DNA of 64,000 bases, from the NCBI GenBank assembly GCA_028724905.1, contig JAQYTG010000004.1, forward strand, positions 94,923 to 158,922, in the 5' to 3' direction. The stretch comes from Actinomycetaceae bacterium. Lineage in GTDB: Bacteria; Actinomycetota; Actinomycetes; Actinomycetales; Actinomycetaceae. The notes under the pieces are model-generated. The model did no database searches and had not been told where the DNA came from. It saw only the letters and a list, made by a program, of their open reading frames with translations. The translations under genes and the position numbers were made by a program. This document shows, piece after piece, positions 55,237-64,000 of this stretch. Numbering within the stretch: the first letter of the stretch is position 1; each line of letters begins with the position of its first letter.

Positions 55237-56124
55237 CTACTTCCCTTGGATTTTCTGCAGCTCGTCGTGAGCCTGCGCCGCTTTCTCGTCCATGCCGAGG
55301 TGGGCGTAGACAGCCTCCAAGTTTTTCAGCACGGCTATGAGGTTGTCGCTGCGCGGGCCAAACATTTCACGGCAGCGCTGTGCCACCCATTCAAAGCGGG
55401 GGAGCGCCCCCTCGTAATCTCCGCTCAAAGCCTGCATAGAGGCCAGGTTATGAATTTGCCCGAGGTAGAGATCAGACTGTTTGCCCACTGTGCGCTCGTA
55501 GATCTGCGAGGCCTCTTCCATATAGGTGCTGGCCTTTTCATAGTCTTTGAGCTTGGCATGGACGCTGGCGAGATTGTTGAGCGTGGTGGCTTGAGCAACG
55601 TCGTTGCCATCTTGAGCGCGTAAACGCGAGAGAGCTTCGGTGTGTAGTTGCAGTGCCTCCTCGTAGTGCCCTTGATCTTGCCGCAGAAGACCGCGGTTGT
55701 TGAGGCAGGAAACAGTGAGGACGTGATTGGGGCCGAGAGTGGCGTTGTAGATCTGCTCTGCTTGGTGATAGGCATTTTCAGCTTCGGCAAACTCTTTGCG
55801 GAGCCGGAGCAGGCCGGCATAGTTGTTGAGGGTGGTGGCATAATTGGGATCGTTCGTGCCGAAGACGGTGGCGCTGGTGTGCACGGCCTCCTGGTAGATA
55901 TCGTAGGAGCGTTCCAGATTGCCGAGGTTCCGATGCAAACCGCCGAGCCGATCTAAGGTGGCGGCGTACTCTGGGGTTTCTTTGGCGCCGTGGCAGCCGC
56001 CGCCGCTGCAGCGCACGCTCAAAAGGCTCACGAGCTCCTCAAGCGGAGCCACCATATCGTAGTATCGGCCTTGGCGTTCGAGGTCATCCACTTTTTCACG
56101 AAGCATTGTTTCTTGATCGAGCAT
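55237..56124 (-). CDS. Tetratricopeptide repeat protein
   Basis: About 295 residues from an ATG at 56124 (AGGAGG upstream); the frame extends to 56139. An N-terminal stretch with SVRCSGGGCHGAKETPEY (a cysteine pair) leads into about six TPRs of the kinesin-light-chain type, e.g. YAATLDRLGGLHRNLGNLER, LNNYAGLLRLRKEFAEAENA, LNNRGLLRQDQGHYEEALQL and LNNLASVHAKLKDYEKASTY. Such repeats bind peptides or partner proteins. It stands first in the TPR-DUF4037-DUF4125 operon, so a partner or scaffold role is likely. Function unknown. Confidence 0.85.
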   Translation of the reverse strand: MLDQETMLREKVDDLERQGRYYDMVAPLEELVSLLSVRCSGGGCHGAKETPEYAATLDRLGGLHRNLGNLERSYDIYQEAVHTSATVFGTNDPNYATTLNNYAGLLRLRKEFAEAENAYHQAEQIYNATLGPNHVLTVSCLNNRGLLRQDQGHYEEALQLHTEALSRLRAQDGNDVAQATTLNNLASVHAKLKDYEKASTYMEEASQIYERTVGKQSDLYLGQIHNLASMQALSGDYEGALPRFEWVAQRCREMFGPRSDNLIAVLKNLEAVYAHLGMDEKAAQAHDELQKIQGK

Positions 56125-56568
56125 AGTACTCCTCCTCATCGCCGTTGATGTATGTGCTCGTAGCTAGGCACATATTCGTAGATAGCGCAGCTGATGTGTA
56201 CGCCCTGAGATAGCGCAGCCATCACCGTGCACCGCCGATGTCAGTCTTTCCCAGATCGCATTCGCGCGCAATGGAGAAACATCCAATTGTGAACAGTATT
56301 TTTTAGAGGAGCCTCCTAGCTGTGGCTAGCACCACGCAGCTAAACGTCACTTTCCTTTGACGCTGTGCGCCGTCACGCATTAATCTAGGCAATGGTGCCC
56401 GTTCTGGGCTCTTCCACGTTGCTATCTTTGAAGCGGCGGTGTTGCAGATGTGCCGTTTCACTCTGGAGGAGTTCAGACGCTAGGGAAGTTCGGTCGCTTC
56501 CGAGCCAGTGGTTCGCGAAACAGGCGGGCAGTTCGACGAAAAAAATTCATAACTAACAGGAGAATGTA
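56125..56568. other. Divergent promoter region before rpsL
   Basis: About 440 bp without a gene. The first 110 bp hold TAGATAGCGCAGC and GAGATAGCGCAGCC words in direct repeat (about 56178 and 56211). The str-operon promoter must be further right, nearer rpsL. No clear -35/-10 pair or riboswitch was identified. Confidence 0.55.
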
Positions 56569-56943
56569 GTGCCAACTATTCAGCAGCTGGTTCGTAAGGG
56601 CCGCAGCAAGAAGGTGCAGCAGTCGTCCACGCGCGCGCTCAAAGGTAGCCCGCAGCGTCGTGGCGTGTGCACTCGTGTTTATACCACCACACCGAAGAAG
56701 CCAAACTCGGCTCTGCGGAAAGTGGCCCGTGTACGTTTGAGCTCGGGCATTGAAGTGACCGCATATATCCCTGGCGAAGGCCATAATCTTCAGGAGCACT
56801 CCATCGTGTTGGTGCGCGGTGGCCGTGTGAAGGATCTTCCTGGCGTCCGTTTCCACATTGTGCGTGGTGCGCTCGACACCCAGGGTGTGAAGAATCGCGC
56901 TCAAGGGCGCTCGAAGTACGGCGCGAAGAAGGAGAAGAAGTAA
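56569..56943 (+). CDS. rpsL: 30S ribosomal protein S12
   Basis: 124-residue protein of the decoding centre. Start GTG with AGGAG at 56559-56563. Motifs [58 protein letters not shown] and [17 protein letters not shown]. The two lysine-containing loops linked to streptomycin sensitivity (TPKKPNS and GGRVKDLP) have the standard sequence. Its TAA and the rpsG ATG share one base. Confidence 0.98.
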   Translation: MPTIQQLVRKGRSKKVQQSSTRALKGSPQRRGVCTRVYTTTPKKPNSALRKVARVRLSSGIEVTAYIPGEGHNLQEHSIVLVRGGRVKDLPGVRFHIVRGALDTQGVKNRAQGRSKYGAKKEKK

Positions 56944-57413
56944 TGCCTCGTAAAGGTCCAGCTCGTAAGCGCCCGCTCATTCCAGATCCAGTGCATGGTT
57001 CACAGCTCGTGACCCAGCTCGTCAATCGGGTCCTCAAGGACGGCAAGAAGTCCACGGCTCAGCGCATCGTCTATGGCGCGCTCGATGGCGTGGCTGAAAA
57101 GACAGGGCAAGAACCAGTGAGCGTGCTCAAGCGCGCGCTCGACAACATTCGCCCACAGCTTGAGGTACGTTCTCGGCGCGTCGGCGGCGCCACCTACCAG
57201 GTGCCCGTGGAAGTGAAGCCGGCTCGTGCCAACACTCTCGCTCTTCGCTGGCTCGTGGAATTTTCCCGTCAGCGCCGCGAAAACACCATGCTTGAGCGGC
57301 TGCAGAATGAAATCATGGATGCCGCCAACGGCCTCGGAGCTTCGGTGAAGCGCCGCGAGGATATGCACCGCATGGCTGAATCCAACCGCGCATTTGCGCA
57401 CTATCGTTGGTAA
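56943..57413 (+). CDS. rpsG: 30S ribosomal protein S7
   Basis: 156-residue small-subunit head protein. Motifs [57 protein letters not shown] and [17 protein letters not shown]. One-base overlap (TAATG) with rpsL. fusA follows after 54 bp. Confidence 0.98.
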   Translation: MPRKGPARKRPLIPDPVHGSQLVTQLVNRVLKDGKKSTAQRIVYGALDGVAEKTGQEPVSVLKRALDNIRPQLEVRSRRVGGATYQVPVEVKPARANTLALRWLVEFSRQRRENTMLERLQNEIMDAANGLGASVKRREDMHRMAESNRAFAHYRW

Positions 57414-57467
57414 TCGCACATCGCTGGTAATAGACGCTGGTAATAGACACAGAAAAGAGAGTTCTTT

Positions 57468-59588
57468 ATGTCACTTGAGGTGCTTCGCGATCTTACGAAA
57501 GTTCGCAACATCGGCATCATGGCGCACATTGACGCTGGTAAGACCACCGTTACTGAGCGCATCCTCTACTACACCGGTATTAACTACAAGATCGGTGAAA
57601 CTCACGATGGCGCTTCCACGACCGACTGGATGGAGCAGGAGAAAGAGCGTGGCATCACGATCACGTCTGCTGCTGTGACGGCGTTCTGGAACGGCAATCA
57701 GATCAACATTATTGACACCCCTGGCCACGTGGACTTCACTGTGGAAGTGGAGCGTTCGCTGCGCGTGCTCGACGGTGCTGTGGCAGTGTTTGACGGCAAA
57801 GAGGGCGTGGAGCCGCAGTCGGAAACGGTGTGGCGTCAGGCAGACAAGTACAATGTGCCGCGCATCTGCTTCATCAACAAGATGGACAAGATGGGTGCAG
57901 ATTTCTACTTCTCCGTGAAGACGATTCAAGAGCGTCTGCACGCTACCCCGCTGGTGATGGAGCTTCCTATCGGGGCTGAGGCGAATTTCGAGGGCGTCAT
58001 TGATCTGCTCAAGATGAAAGCCATCAGATTCCCCGCCGAGGATGACAAGGGCAATAAGACCTTGGGCAACCTGGTCGTGGAAGAAGAGATTCCAGCCGAT
58101 ATGCTGGAAAAGGCACAGGAATACCGCGATAAGCTCATTGAGCAGGTGGCGGAGACGGACGACGTGCTGCTGGAGAAATTCTTCGGCGGCGAAGAGATCA
58201 GCGTAGCTGAGATTAAAGCTGCTATCCGCAAGCTCACGATCAACTCGCAGATGTATCCTGTGTTCTGCGGCAGCGCCTACAAGAACATTGGTGTACAGCC
58301 GATGCTTGACGCCGTGATCGACTATCTGCCCTCGCCGCTCGATATCGAGGCGGTCACCGGTGTCGATCCTAAGGATGAATCCGTCGAGTTGGTGCGTCGT
58401 GCCGATGAGAAAGAGCCTTTTGCTGCGCTTGCGTTCAAGATCGCCGTGCATCCTTTCTTTGGTCGTCTCACCTTTATCCGCGTCTACTCAGGCAAAATTG
58501 AGCCAGGTGCGCAGGTACTCAACGCCACGAAAGGCAAGAAAGAACGCATCGGTAAGATCTTCCAGATGCACTCCAACAAAGAGAATCCGGTAGATGTGGC
58601 TCACGCAGGGCATATTTACGCTGTGGTTGGTCTGAAAGAGACCACCACCGGTGATACTCTCGCCGATTCTGCACATCCGATTTCACTGGAGTCGATGACT
58701 TTCCCAGATCCTGTGATCCACGTGGCTATTGAGCCCAAGTCGAAAGCAGATCAGGAGAAGATGGGTATCGCCATCCAGAAACTCGCTGAGGAAGATCCAA
58801 CCTTTACGGTGAAACTCGACGAAGAAACTGGACAGACCGTGATTGGCGGTATGGGCGAGCTCCACCTCGATATCATCGTGGATCGTATGAAGCGCGAGTT
58901 CAAAGTAGATGCCAACGTGGGTGCGCCTATGGTGGCCTACCGCGAGACAATCCGCGCCAAAGCTGAGAACGTGGAGTACACGCACAAGAAGCAGACTGGT
59001 GGTTCCGGTCAGTTCGCTAAGGTGCTCGTCACGTTTGAGCCGCTTGAGGAAAACGAAGAGGGCAAGACCTACGAATTTGTGGATGCCATCACTGGTGGCC
59101 GCGTGCCGCGCGAATACATCCCATCTGTGGATGCTGGTATTCAGGCGGCTATGGAGAACGGCGTGCTGGCTGGCTTCCCGATGGTGGGCGTCAAAGCCAC
59201 CCTCGTAGACGGTGCTTATCACGATGTGGACTCCTCTGAAATGGCGTTCAAGATCGCCGGTCAGATGGTGTTCCGCGAGGGCGCTAAGCGCGCCAAGCCA
59301 GTGATCCTCGAGCCACTCATGGACGTCGAGGTGCGCACTCCAGAAGAGTACATGGGCGATGTGATCGGCGACCTCAACAGCCGCCGTGGCCAGATTTCGT
59401 CCATGGAAGATGCGACCGGTGTGAAAATCGTTCGCGCACTAGTTCCACTTTCCGAAATGTTTGGTTATGTGGGGGATCTGCGTTCTAAGACGCAGGGCCG
59501 CGCGGTCTACACCATGCAGTTCGCAAAGTATCAAGAGGTTCCGAAGGCCGTGGCCGACGAAATCATTTCTAAGACCCGTGGCGAGTGA
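57468..59588 (+). CDS. fusA: Elongation factor G
   Basis: 706-residue translocase GTPase. G1 [20 protein letters not shown]3 DTPGHVDF, G4 NKMDKMGAD, plus domain IV-V segments ([40 protein letters not shown]). Full length, with tuf 120 bp downstream. Confidence 0.98.
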   Translation: MSLEVLRDLTKVRNIGIMAHIDAGKTTVTERILYYTGINYKIGETHDGASTTDWMEQEKERGITITSAAVTAFWNGNQINIIDTPGHVDFTVEVERSLRVLDGAVAVFDGKEGVEPQSETVWRQADKYNVPRICFINKMDKMGADFYFSVKTIQERLHATPLVMELPIGAEANFEGVIDLLKMKAIRFPAEDDKGNKTLGNLVVEEEIPADMLEKAQEYRDKLIEQVAETDDVLLEKFFGGEEISVAEIKAAIRKLTINSQMYPVFCGSAYKNIGVQPMLDAVIDYLPSPLDIEAVTGVDPKDESVELVRRADEKEPFAALAFKIAVHPFFGRLTFIRVYSGKIEPGAQVLNATKGKKERIGKIFQMHSNKENPVDVAHAGHIYAVVGLKETTTGDTLADSAHPISLESMTFPDPVIHVAIEPKSKADQEKMGIAIQKLAEEDPTFTVKLDEETGQTVIGGMGELHLDIIVDRMKREFKVDANVGAPMVAYRETIRAKAENVEYTHKKQTGGSGQFAKVLVTFEPLEENEEGKTYEFVDAITGGRVPREYIPSVDAGIQAAMENGVLAGFPMVGVKATLVDGAYHDVDSSEMAFKIAGQMVFREGAKRAKPVILEPLMDVEVRTPEEYMGDVIGDLNSRRGQISSMEDATGVKIVRALVPLSEMFGYVGDLRSKTQGRAVYTMQFAKYQEVPKAVADEIISKTRGE

Positions 59589-59707
59589 GCCAACAGGTTA
59601 AATTTACAGAAAACAATTCAACCAGTAGGATTCATTTAGCCGCGGATGAGCGCCGAACGCTCGTTCTGTTAGCTGAAAGACACTACCCGAGTCCAGGAGG
59701 ACATAAA

Positions 59708-60898
59708 GTGGCAAAAGCCAAGTACGATAAGTCAAAGCCGCACATGAACATCGGCACCATCGGTCACGTGGACCATGGCAAGACCACATTGACGGCTGCT
59801 ATTACCAAGGTGTTGGCTGACAAGTATCCAGAACTCAACACCTACACCCCATTTGAAGATGTGGATAACGCTCCAGAAGAGCGCGAGCGCGGCATTACGA
59901 TCAACGTTTCCCATGTGGAGTATCAGACCGAGAAGCGTCACTACGCACACGTGGATGCCCCTGGCCACGCCGACTACATCAAGAACATGATTACCGGCGC
60001 TGCGCAGATGGATGGCGCTATCCTCGTGGTAGCCGCTACCGACGGTGTGATGGCTCAGACCCGTGAGCACGTGCTCTTGGCTCGTCAGGTGGGTGTGCCG
60101 AATCTGATCGTGGCTCTCAACAAGGTGGACATGGTTGACGATCCGGATATGCTCGAACTCGTGGAGATGGAAGTTCGTGATCTGCTCTCCGATCAGGGCT
60201 ACGACGGTGACGACATTCCGATCGTCCAGGTCTCTGCTCTGAAGGCTCTTGAGGGTGACGCCGACGCCGTTAAGGGCGTGGAAGAACTCATGGAGACGGT
60301 GGACAGCTACTTCCCAGATCCTCAGCGCGATCTCGACAAGCCGTTCTTGATGCCGATTGAAGACGTCTTCACCATCACCGGCCGTGGCACCGTGGTGACT
60401 GGCCGCGTGGAGCGCGGTCAGCTCAAGGTGAACGAAGAGGTTGAGATCCTCGGCATTCGCGCCCCGCAGAAGACCACCGTCACCGGTATTGAAATGTTCC
60501 ACAAGAGCATGGATACCGCCGACGCTGGCGAAAACTGCGGTCTGCTGCTGCGTGGCACCAAGCGTGAAGATGTGGAGCGTGGCCAGGTGGTTGCACGCCC
60601 AGGCACGATTACCCCACACACCAACTTCAAGGGTCAGGTGTACGTGCTGAAGAAGGAAGAGGGCGGCCGTCACAATCCGTTCTTCTCCAACTATCGTCCG
60701 CAGTTCTACTTCCGCACCACGGATGTGACTGGCGTGATCACCCTTCCAGAGGGCACCGAAATGGTGATGCCAGGCGACAACACCGAGATGACTGTGGAAC
60801 TCATCCAGCCTATCGCTATGGAGGTTGGCCTCGGCTTCGCTATTCGCGAGGGTGGCCACACCGTGGGTTCAGGCAAGGTCATCGAGATCATCAAGTGA
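59708..60898 (+). CDS. tuf: Elongation factor Tu
   Basis: 396-residue GTPase that delivers aminoacyl-tRNA. Start GTG at 59708, with a strong CCAGGAGGACATAAA box; the frame is open upstream to 59585, overlapping fusA, but those residues are not EF-Tu. G1 [11 protein letters not shown]3 DAPGHADY, G4 NKVDMVDD, and the C-terminal [19 protein letters not shown]. Ends the str operon at the terminator. Confidence 0.98.
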   Translation: MAKAKYDKSKPHMNIGTIGHVDHGKTTLTAAITKVLADKYPELNTYTPFEDVDNAPEERERGITINVSHVEYQTEKRHYAHVDAPGHADYIKNMITGAAQMDGAILVVAATDGVMAQTREHVLLARQVGVPNLIVALNKVDMVDDPDMLELVEMEVRDLLSDQGYDGDDIPIVQVSALKALEGDADAVKGVEELMETVDSYFPDPQRDLDKPFLMPIEDVFTITGRGTVVTGRVERGQLKVNEEVEILGIRAPQKTTVTGIEMFHKSMDTADAGENCGLLLRGTKREDVERGQVVARPGTITPHTNFKGQVYVLKKEEGGRHNPFFSNYRPQFYFRTTDVTGVITLPEGTEMVMPGDNTEMTVELIQPIAMEVGLGFAIREGGHTVGSGKVIEIIK

Positions 60899-60940
60899 CG
60901 TTTCAGCGCCGCTGACTACTTCATGTAGATAGTGATCCTC

Positions 60941-60973
60941 AGGGAGGGGACGGGTTCAGCCCGTCCCCTCCCT
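60941..60973 (+). terminator. tuf terminator
   Basis: AGGGAGGGGACGGG, loop TTCAG, CCCGTCCCCTCCCT: a 14-bp perfect, very G-C-rich stem 43 bp after tuf. Confidence 0.85.
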
Positions 60974-61240
60974 GTGCTATGCGATTGGTGAGCAAGAAAC
61001 TAGCTTTGCGCGGAGGATGCTGCCATGGTGCGGCTTAGCCGTGCAAGGGGGCCTGAGAGCTATAGAACAGTTGGTGTGCGGAGGTGGAAAAGGTGTGCCT
61101 CAACCGAGCGGTGCCCGCACTGCTGTCACCACCGCTACGCTTCAAACTTCAAGCTATCAGCAGTGCCGTTTTGCTACCGATATGATCGTGATTGCCATAA
61201 GATACTCTGTGATATCAGATATTTTCTACGTGTAGGAAGC
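60974..61240. other. Spacer between tuf and galM
   Basis: About 267 bp, no gene. An AT-rich stretch (61178-61235) with TTGCCATAAGATACTCTGTGATATCAG-like sequence may hold the galM promoter. Open frames across it are not credible. Confidence 0.5.
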
Positions 61241-62206
61241 ATGAGACGAGCTATGATTGTGCATCTTGGCGCCCATGGCGCGACGCTAGCGGTTTCCACT
61301 CTCGGCGCAACTCTTCTCTCCTGGGATCCTGGGGTGGGCGCGAGCGTTATTGATGGCTATGTGAGTGAAACTGAGCAGGCCACGCTAGACGGATACCGCT
61401 GTGCAGTGCTCGCCCCGTGGGCAAACCGTATCGCGCGTGGCGAATGGAAAGATGGCGATACGCTTCGCCGCTCACCTCTAGCTGATGCCCCCTACAGTGG
61501 TGGGCCAGATGATCGAGCGTTGCACGGCCTGCTCGTCACTCAAGAATTCAGCTATGAAAGTACCGACGACTCTCTGGAGTTTTCGACTGTCTTGCCTGCT
61601 GGTGATATGTTCCCTGCAGATCTAGAGGTGCAGGTGCGCTTCACGATCACGGCTAAGCGCGAATTACAGTTCTCTGTGCGGGCGCGCAATATCTCATCTC
61701 GCAGCGTGCCTGTGGCCTTGGGGTGGCATCCATATTTTGCCGTCACACACCTAGACGATGTGTGGTTCGATGTGGGAGCAGCTCAACGGGTGTTGGTCGA
61801 TGATGGGCTTATCCCACTTCCAGGGGAGGCTGCTTGTGGGCCGCGCATTGAGGGGCGTCAAGTGGTGACGCCGAACGACGATTACGCGATGGGGCATCTG
61901 GAACATACGGAGAATGGATGGGCGCGTGCCGAGTTATACACGGGGGAACGTCTCATCCGGATAGCTGCCCGCACTAACACCCCTGAGCAGCAGATTTTCC
62001 ACGTGTTTGCCGCCGACGGTTTGGTGCGGCGTGCCCGCCAAGATGTGGCGTTTGAGCCGTGCACAGCGATGGCTGATGCCTATAACCGGCCGGATGTGCG
62101 CGCCGAGATTGAGCTTGCCCCGCGTGAAGTTCGCACCCTGGAGGTACATCTGGCGGTGCGTGATGTAGCGGATTCCGAGACGACAGGGGATACAGACAAT
62201 GACTGA
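61241..62206 (+). CDS. galM: Aldose 1-epimerase (galactose mutarotase)
   Basis: Interconverts alpha and beta anomers of hexoses. 321 residues with STLGATLLSWDPG, CAVLAPWANRIARGEWKDG, ALHGLLVTQEF (His), VALGWHPYFAV (catalytic His) and HVFAADG; a Glu in the C-terminal domain (FEPCTAMADAYNRP) is the likely general base. Start at 61241 with AGGAAGC; the open frame reaches 61025 but the extra residues are not family-like. Overlaps ndk by 8 bp. Confidence 0.88.
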   Translation: MRRAMIVHLGAHGATLAVSTLGATLLSWDPGVGASVIDGYVSETEQATLDGYRCAVLAPWANRIARGEWKDGDTLRRSPLADAPYSGGPDDRALHGLLVTQEFSYESTDDSLEFSTVLPAGDMFPADLEVQVRFTITAKRELQFSVRARNISSRSVPVALGWHPYFAVTHLDDVWFDVGAAQRVLVDDGLIPLPGEAACGPRIEGRQVVTPNDDYAMGHLEHTENGWARAELYTGERLIRIAARTNTPEQQIFHVFAADGLVRRARQDVAFEPCTAMADAYNRPDVRAEIELAPREVRTLEVHLAVRDVADSETTGDTDND

Positions 62207-62612
62207 ACAGACGTTAATCCTGATCAAGCCAGATGGTGTGCAGCGCGGGCTGACGGGAGAGATTCTGGCGCGCATTGAACGCAAAGGGTATGTGATTACT
62301 GAGCTCAAGTTGGTGCACGTGATGCCTGAGCAGCTCGATCAGCACTACCGCGAACATCTGGGGAAGTCTTTCTACCCAGGACTTATTGAGTATATGACTA
62401 GCGGGCCGGTGGTGGCCGCCGTCATTGAGGGGGATCGTGTGATCGAGGGAGTGCGCTCCTTGTGTGGGGCGACTGATCCCACGACGGCTGCACCTGGAAC
62501 GATTCGGGGTGACTACGGCCGAGACTGGGGGACGGGAGCCGTGTTTAATCTCGTCCATTCGTCGGATTCAGTTGAATCAGCGCAGTGGGAAAAGAGTGTG
62601 TGGTTCAGCTGA
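62199..62612 (+). CDS. ndk: Nucleoside diphosphate kinase
   Basis: 137-residue cytosolic enzyme that equalises NTP pools. TLILIKPDGVQRGLTGEILA, RIERKGYVITELKLVH, GDYGRDWGTGAVFNLVHSSD (catalytic His in NLVHSSDS) and SVESAQWEKSVWF. Starts 8 bp before the galM stop. Confidence 0.96.
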   Translation: MTEQTLILIKPDGVQRGLTGEILARIERKGYVITELKLVHVMPEQLDQHYREHLGKSFYPGLIEYMTSGPVVAAVIEGDRVIEGVRSLCGATDPTTAAPGTIRGDYGRDWGTGAVFNLVHSSDSVESAQWEKSVWFS

Positions 62613-62747
62613 GGGTAGCTGTTAGCTGAACGTTCCGGAGCCGAGGTGGGTCAGGGTGGTAGTCTGGCCCAGGTGTCGAGTCTAGCCAGATTAGTTATGA
62701 GGTAAGCGTGACGTCACTGTGCAGCTTTTCTAGGCAGTCATCTGGAG

Positions 62748-63263
62748 CTAGATGGGTGGGTGCCAGATGTGTGGCGCGCTCCAGGTGCTGAGGTTTTTCC
62801 ACGGATCGACGATATGGCCCAAAGCAAAAGTGGATGGAGAAAAGCCGCCGTGCAGGAGGGAGCGATCAGCTGGGGCGGTGAGCATCAAAGTCAGCGCCGC
62901 TACAGCAGGCTGATGAAAGAGCACTAGTAGCGTGTGCATAGATTCTGGAGTCGTGCGAATTGTATCAAGTACCTCTTCAGGGCTGGCGGTGTACAAGGAG
63001 CGCTCTGAGCTCACGGATCGTACAGCCAAACCGGCGGAGCGCATTGCCGTCAGCGTCTGGAGTGTGCGGGCTGAGCTGGAAACGAGCGCGAGGCTAATCT
63101 CGCCGCTGGCCTGAGCCATAGCGGAGCCTTGCAAGGCGGCAAGCTGGCGGCCGCGGGCGGTGAGTGGACGTGCAAAATCGTGTCCGCCGTAGGATGCTTC
63201 AGAGTGACGCATCAGGATGAGAGTGTGCGCTCTGGCAGCAGCTGACTGTTGGGCTGAGGGCAT
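62748..63263 (-). CDS. Histidine phosphatase family protein (SixA-like)
   Basis: 171-residue phosphatase of the RHG superfamily. Active-site motif LILMRHSEASYGGHDFARPL (RHx), then LTARGRQLAALQG and a second histidine in LLVLFHQPAVAAL. SixA-type proteins dephosphorylate histidine kinases or small phospho-sugars. Starts with GGAGGAGGA upstream at 63263. Convergent with ndk. Substrate unknown. Confidence 0.85.
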   Translation of the reverse strand: MPSAQQSAAARAHTLILMRHSEASYGGHDFARPLTARGRQLAALQGSAMAQASGEISLALVSSSARTLQTLTAMRSAGLAVRSVSSERSLYTASPEEVLDTIRTTPESMHTLLVLFHQPAVAALTLMLTAPADRSLLHGGFSPSTFALGHIVDPWKNLSTWSAPHIWHPPI

Positions 63264-63482
63264 ATAGTCTCCTCCTCCTGTTTTCCGATAGGCGTTACAT
63301 ATATCTTATGGTCTGCTAGATAGGTCTGCCCGCGCAGATATCAGAGCTGCCTGCGAGTGTTGGCTAGCGGGTGTACGAGTAGCGGGAGTGCGCTCGCGCG
63401 TTTTCCGGTGTGGTAGACAAGGTTTTGGTTTATGTTGCAAAAGCGATGTTGCTCTTGTGGTGTGAATGGAAAAGAGTGCGTG

Positions 63483-63794
63483 ATGAAAAGCGATGATGAT
63501 TCACTCCATCTTTCTCGTCGATATGTGTGGTATTCAGTTATTGCGCTTGTTCCGATTATCCTTATGAATAATGCGTACTATGGGCGCTTGGGCAATGGAA
63601 TTGATTATGTTGCTTATTGGCTTGATGTGGCACGTGGGTGGGTAGCCTTGCCATTGTGTATCTTTGGCATTATTTCTCTTTGCTTTGCTATACGTAGTTT
63701 TTCCTATACAAAAAATATGGCTGCGAAAGTGATTTTCCTCGTTGATTCTTTATATATCCTATGCACTCTTATATCAATTCCATCAATGTTTTAA
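63483..63794 (+). CDS. Small hydrophobic membrane protein, unknown
   Basis: 103 residues from an ATG at 63483 (open frame from 63432). Three predicted transmembrane helices: WYSVIALVPIILMN..., WVALPLCIFGIISLCFAI and KVIFLVDSLYILCTLISI. AT-richer than the neighbours, with codons such as TTT, ATT and TAT that the core genes avoid, which suggests recent acquisition. RBS unclear. No family recognised; reality of the gene is moderate. Confidence 0.6.
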   Translation: MKSDDDSLHLSRRYVWYSVIALVPIILMNNAYYGRLGNGIDYVAYWLDVARGWVALPLCIFGIISLCFAIRSFSYTKNMAAKVIFLVDSLYILCTLISIPSMF

Positions 63795-64000
63795 GGGCTA
63801 GTGGACGATTGTTATTGATACTTTTCCTGTTTTTCGTTGCTGTGGCGGGGTTTTCTGTGTGAAAAGTCGTTTCGACTCGAGTTTTTGGTTGGACATAAGT
63901 TATTGATTTCGTTCCGGTTTTCGCGCGTGGTGACGGGGAAAAGTAGTGATGAAAGTCGGTTTCATACTGGTGGGTATGGGATCGAACAAGAAACACTGCC
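63795..64000. other. Right-edge spacer
   Basis: AT-rich, about 200 bp, with no credible gene visible on either strand. Confidence 0.5.

Noticed and set aside
61025..61240. N-terminal extension of galM back to 61025
   Set aside because: Extra residues are Cys/Arg-rich and unlike GalM, and the AGGAAGC site fits the ATG at 61241.

Overview
The window reads as chromosome from a moderately high-GC actinobacterium. The evidence is the MtrA-MtrB-LpqB operon, a leaderless-style TTG start on rpoB, sugar ABC importers without their own ATPase, and actinobacterial forms of the translation and transcription genes. A glycyl radical enzyme with its activase implies at least facultatively anaerobic life. 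A member of the Actinomycetaceae or a neighbouring family is my best guess, but this is inference. No phage, insertion sequence, CRISPR array or replication origin was seen.

Region by region: (1) 1-13.4 kb is housekeeping: a membrane protein running off the left edge, mtrA-mtrB-lpqB, comF, hpf, tRNA-Tyr/Thr/Met, rpmG, murB, a class I aminotransferase and an APH-fold kinase. (2) 13.6-17.6 kb is tRNA-Trp, secE-nusG-rplK-rplA and rplJ-rplL. (3) 18-38.3 kb is an accessory block of about 20.8 kb between rplL and rpoB. It holds a glucose-type ABC importer lacking its ATPase, a GtrA gene broken by an in-frame stop, an FGGY kinase diverging from a class III aminotransferase plus a two-domain class II aldolase, a ROK repressor facing a decayed xylose-type operon, and a TctCBA importer with a TIM-barrel isomerase, a PdxA2-like dehydrogenase and a GntR regulator. 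(4) 38.4-45.8 kb is rpoB-rpoC. (5) 46.2-53.5 kb is a glycyl radical enzyme, an OFA-type MFS transporter, a PucR-type regulator and a radical SAM activase. The enzyme resembles 4-hydroxyphenylacetate decarboxylase but lacks two substrate-contacting residues. (6) 53.5-56.1 kb is a little-known DUF4125-DUF4037-TPR trio. (7) 56.5-60.9 kb is rpsL-rpsG-fusA-tuf. (8) 61.2-64 kb is galM-ndk, a SixA-like phosphatase and an AT-rich orphan membrane gene.

How the genes work together: the core blocks form the usual envelope-stress two-component system and the transcription/translation operons. The accessory blocks look like scavenging modules: a sugar importer, a kinase-aminotransferase-aldolase route for an unknown (possibly amino) sugar, an acid-sugar route fed by TctCBA, and anaerobic decarboxylation of what is probably an arylacetate. 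Several genes are eroding: xylA, an ABC ATPase, a permease and an SDR gene survive only as fragments, gtrA has a stop, and mtrB has a nine-G tract that moves it out of a frame that would otherwise run to the lpqB start. Long intergenic stretches are filled with short degenerate direct repeats.

All function calls rest on recognising motifs and gene order by eye. No database or alignment was run.
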